Below are positions 23,696 to 25,714 of a stretch of DNA of 25,714 nucleotides, piece after piece (within the stretch, counting starts at the first letter, position 1; each line of letters begins with the position of its first letter). Below the pieces are notes generated by a model. That model was not told the origin of the DNA, made no database searches, and saw only the letters and a list, made by a program, of their open reading frames with translations. Source of the DNA: Flavobacteriaceae bacterium. Lineage in GTDB: Bacteria > Bacteroidota > Bacteroidia > Flavobacteriales > Flavobacteriaceae. The translations under genes and the position numbers were made by a program. The DNA is taken from contig CATEMS010000078.1 in the NCBI GenBank assembly GCA_949507465.1, forward strand, positions 1 to 25,714. The letters run 5' to 3'.

Positions 23696-25714
23696 TTAAA
23701 ATGTTGCTTTTATACCGAATGAGTAACGCTTAGAAGTTGGTCCAGTTTGAAATTCTAAACCTTGTCCATTTCCTGTACCAACACTCAATGCTTCTGGATC
23801 AATGTTAAATGCATCAGGAATATTGAAAGCCTGTACATATAGGTTTTGACCAGATAGAGAGAAAGAGATGTTTCCAAATGGTGTTTTCTCTAACATTTTC
23901 TTGGTAAGTGAATAGGTTATTGAAGCTTCTCTTAAACGTAAGTGAGATGCATCATAGATACCTTGTCCAGATGGATCAACTAAGTTGATAAAGTAAAGAT
24001 CATTAGCTCCAATTTGAATGGTGTTTTCAATTGGCTGACCATCATCATCTAACAATAATTGACCAGTGGTAGGGTTAGCTAGTAAACCTGGTACAATATA
24101 TGTTCCTTCTCTGTTGTCTACATTTACTGTTGTAACACCACGACGGTAGAACTGAGATGCAGTTTGAGAATAGATATCTCCTCCATGTGTATACTCTAAC
24201 TGAGCAGATAATGATAATTGCTTGTATGTTAATGTATTGATGGTTGTAAATGTCCAGTCAGCGTTTGGATCACCAATTGTTTCAATATCTCTACCCAAAT
24301 CACCCTCTGAGTCAAGAATTTGACCCGTACCTGGGTTAATTAGTAAAGCTCCATTAACACCCGTACCGTAAGGATTATCTTCTGTGATGTTTGATTCTGC
24401 ATATCTTGCAGCATAACCACCTTTGATTACCCCTAAAGGCTCACCTTCAGAAGCGTAGTTTCCTAGGTTAGAGAATCCAGCATAAGCAAACGCTTCAACA
24501 CCACCAAGGTCAATAACCGTGTTTTCTGAGGCACTGAAGTTGTTACGCACATCCCAAGTGAAATTATCACTCTTGATAAGTGTAAAGTCTAATCCTAATT
24601 CTACACCTTCTATTTCTGTTTCTGCAATGTTGTCAGAGGTGAAGGTTGCTCCTGAAGAAGGAGAAATTGGTCTACTTACAATTTGGTCTTGAATTGATCT
24701 TCTAAAAACAGTTGCTTCAAAGCTAACTCTCTTTTTAAATAAATCTGCGTCCAAACCAAGCTCAAATTCTTTTTGGAGTTCTGGTTTAAGATTTGGGTTT
24801 CCTAAGAAAGAAGATAAACCGTTTGTGGTAACTGCGTTTCCGTCTGTATCAATTACAGCAGAGGCCGTAGAGTTGAACCCTGTTCTTGTAGAGTATACTC
24901 CTGGGAATCTTGCAGATGTACCGTAACCTGCACGGAACTTCATGTAGTTTAATGCATCAGATGATCCACCCTCCATCGATGTTGGAACAAATGATAGAGA
25001 AGCACCAGGGTAGAATAATGAATTATTTTCTGCCTCTAGTGTTGAAGCCCAGTCATTACGTCCAGATAATGTTAAGAATAAATATCCTCCGTAATCAAAA
25101 GCTGCTTCACCGTATGCACCTAATATGTTTTGTTGTGCTTGGAATGTTAAACTTCCTGCAACGGGATCATTAATTGTTTGATCAATAAAGTTGTCATGAT
25201 CAAAGAAACCAAATACTACTTGGTTTTGACTAGACTGTCCAAATTGCTCATAAGTATCACGTCTAGCGTTGAAACCAAGTTGTGTAGTTAAACTGAAATC
25301 ATCAGCAAGCTCAATGTTATTAAAACTAAAGTTTAAGTTATGGTCAAAAATAAAGTTTGTACCACTTGTAGTTCTTAAATAACCAGTTGTGTATGGCGCT
25401 GTAACACTACCACGAGCCGCTTTGAATTCTTGCGTTTCGTTATATGTATCCAAACCAAAACGGTAAGAAACGTTAGTGTTGTCAGAAATTTCATAAGAAG
25501 CTCCTAGCTTACCGTAAAAACGATTTGTTTTTTGCTCACTACCCGCATAGTTTGATAACCATCTTGGGTTTTCTTGATCTGTTCTGTAGTAAACACTAGA
25601 TCCATCATTTGGGTTTTCGTAAGGAATGTTATTTAAATCCAAGTTTCTTGGTATAAATAATGTTCTTGTAAAAATAGATAGAGCTCCACCAGCATTGTTT
25701 GCTGCAATTGGAGG
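23696..25714 (-). CDS. SusC/RagA-family TonB-dependent outer-membrane receptor, C-terminal part
   Basis: This is the 22-strand barrel part of a SusC-type TonB-dependent transporter, which imports the ligand captured by SusD. The frame is open from the stop at 23696 to the right edge of the window, so the start lies outside. The visible 672 codons lack the signal peptide, the carboxypeptidase-like domain, the TonB box and the plug. Typical stretches are IPRNLDLNNIPYENP, FLTLSGRNDWASTL, MKFRAGYGTSARFPG, LKPELQKEFELGLDADLF, DASHLRLREASITYSL and the terminal strand ending in F (SFGIKATF). A TTG at 25642 could be read as a start, but homology clearly continues upstream of it. It is followed by SusD and a lipoprotein. 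Confidence 0.93.
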   Translation of the reverse strand, partial: PPIAANNAGGALSIFTRTLFIPRNLDLNNIPYENPNDGSSVYYRTDQENPRWLSNYAGSEQKTNRFYGKLGASYEISDNTNVSYRFGLDTYNETQEFKAARGSVTAPYTTGYLRTTSGTNFIFDHNLNFSFNNIELADDFSLTTQLGFNARRDTYEQFGQSSQNQVVFGFFDHDNFIDQTINDPVAGSLTFQAQQNILGAYGEAAFDYGGYLFLTLSGRNDWASTLEAENNSLFYPGASLSFVPTSMEGGSSDALNYMKFRAGYGTSARFPGVYSTRTGFNSTASAVIDTDGNAVTTNGLSSFLGNPNLKPELQKEFELGLDADLFKKRVSFEATVFRRSIQDQIVSRPISPSSGATFTSDNIAETEIEGVELGLDFTLIKSDNFTWDVRNNFSASENTVIDLGGVEAFAYAGFSNLGNYASEGEPLGVIKGGYAARYAESNITEDNPYGTGVNGALLINPGTGQILDSEGDLGRDIETIGDPNADWTFTTINTLTYKQLSLSAQLEYTHGGDIYSQTASQFYRRGVTTVNVDNREGTYIVPGLLANPTTGQLLLDDDGQPIENTIQIGANDLYFINLVDPSGQGIYDASHLRLREASITYSLTKKMLEKTPFGNISFSLSGQNLYVQAFNIPDAFNIDPEALSVGTGNGQGLEFQTGPTSKRYSFGIKATF

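Noticed and set aside
25640..25642. TTG at 25642 as start of the TonB-dependent receptor
   Set aside because: The frame continues open to the window edge with SusC-like sequence (LSIFTRTLFIPRN), so the gene is simply cut by the window.
1..25714. Search for CRISPR arrays, tandem repeats, transposase or phage genes, tRNAs and rRNAs
   Set aside because: No regularly spaced repeats, DDE-type transposase motifs, integrase motifs or cloverleaf-like GTTCGANTC segments were recognised in the gaps.

Overview
The window looks like chromosomal DNA from a member of the Flavobacteriaceae (Bacteroidota). The evidence is the AT-rich composition, a SusC/SusD outer-membrane pair, a cluster built around a DUF5723-type outer-membrane protein, short lipobox signal peptides, few strong Shine-Dalgarno sequences, and several upstream elements of the Bacteroidota -7 type (TAnnTTTG). 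I see no tRNA, rRNA, CRISPR array, insertion sequence or phage gene. Every intergenic gap is shorter than 300 bases; the longest is 225 bases (2909-3133).

Layout from left to right. Positions 1-41 hold a terminator hairpin for gcvP (59-2908, minus strand), the fused glycine decarboxylase. The 225-base divergent gap after it contains three short palindromes. It is followed by a UbiA-like membrane protein (3134-3955, plus). A minus-strand run then reads purK, purE, an M3 zinc peptidase and a small lipoprotein (8107 down to 3952), which is probably one transcript. purK and adk diverge from facing copies of the same -7 octamer. The plus-strand run from adk to 18458 comprises adk, obg, a secreted TPR protein, mpl (peptidoglycan tripeptide recycling), a soluble PAS histidine kinase, a polysaccharide-deacetylase-like protein that has lost its catalytic motifs, a YjjG-type HAD phosphatase, and a compact trio of envelope proteins (lipoprotein, DUF5723-like beta-barrel, secreted protein).

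From 18455 to 21335 lie rarA (minus), a rhomboid protease (plus) and rlmB (minus). The right end (21403-25714, minus) is a SusC-SusD-lipoprotein nutrient-uptake operon that ends in a very strong terminator. SusC is cut by the right edge of the window. No carbohydrate-active enzyme is visible on the visible side of this operon.

Most of the window is core metabolism and envelope housekeeping, and I did not find a convincing new defence or mobile system. The best leads are the catalytically degenerate deacetylase-like protein at 13623-14909, the uncharacterised envelope trio at 15715-18458, the hairpin between SusC and SusD, and three minus-strand genes whose -7 box lies exactly four bases before the ATG, which suggests leaderless mRNAs.
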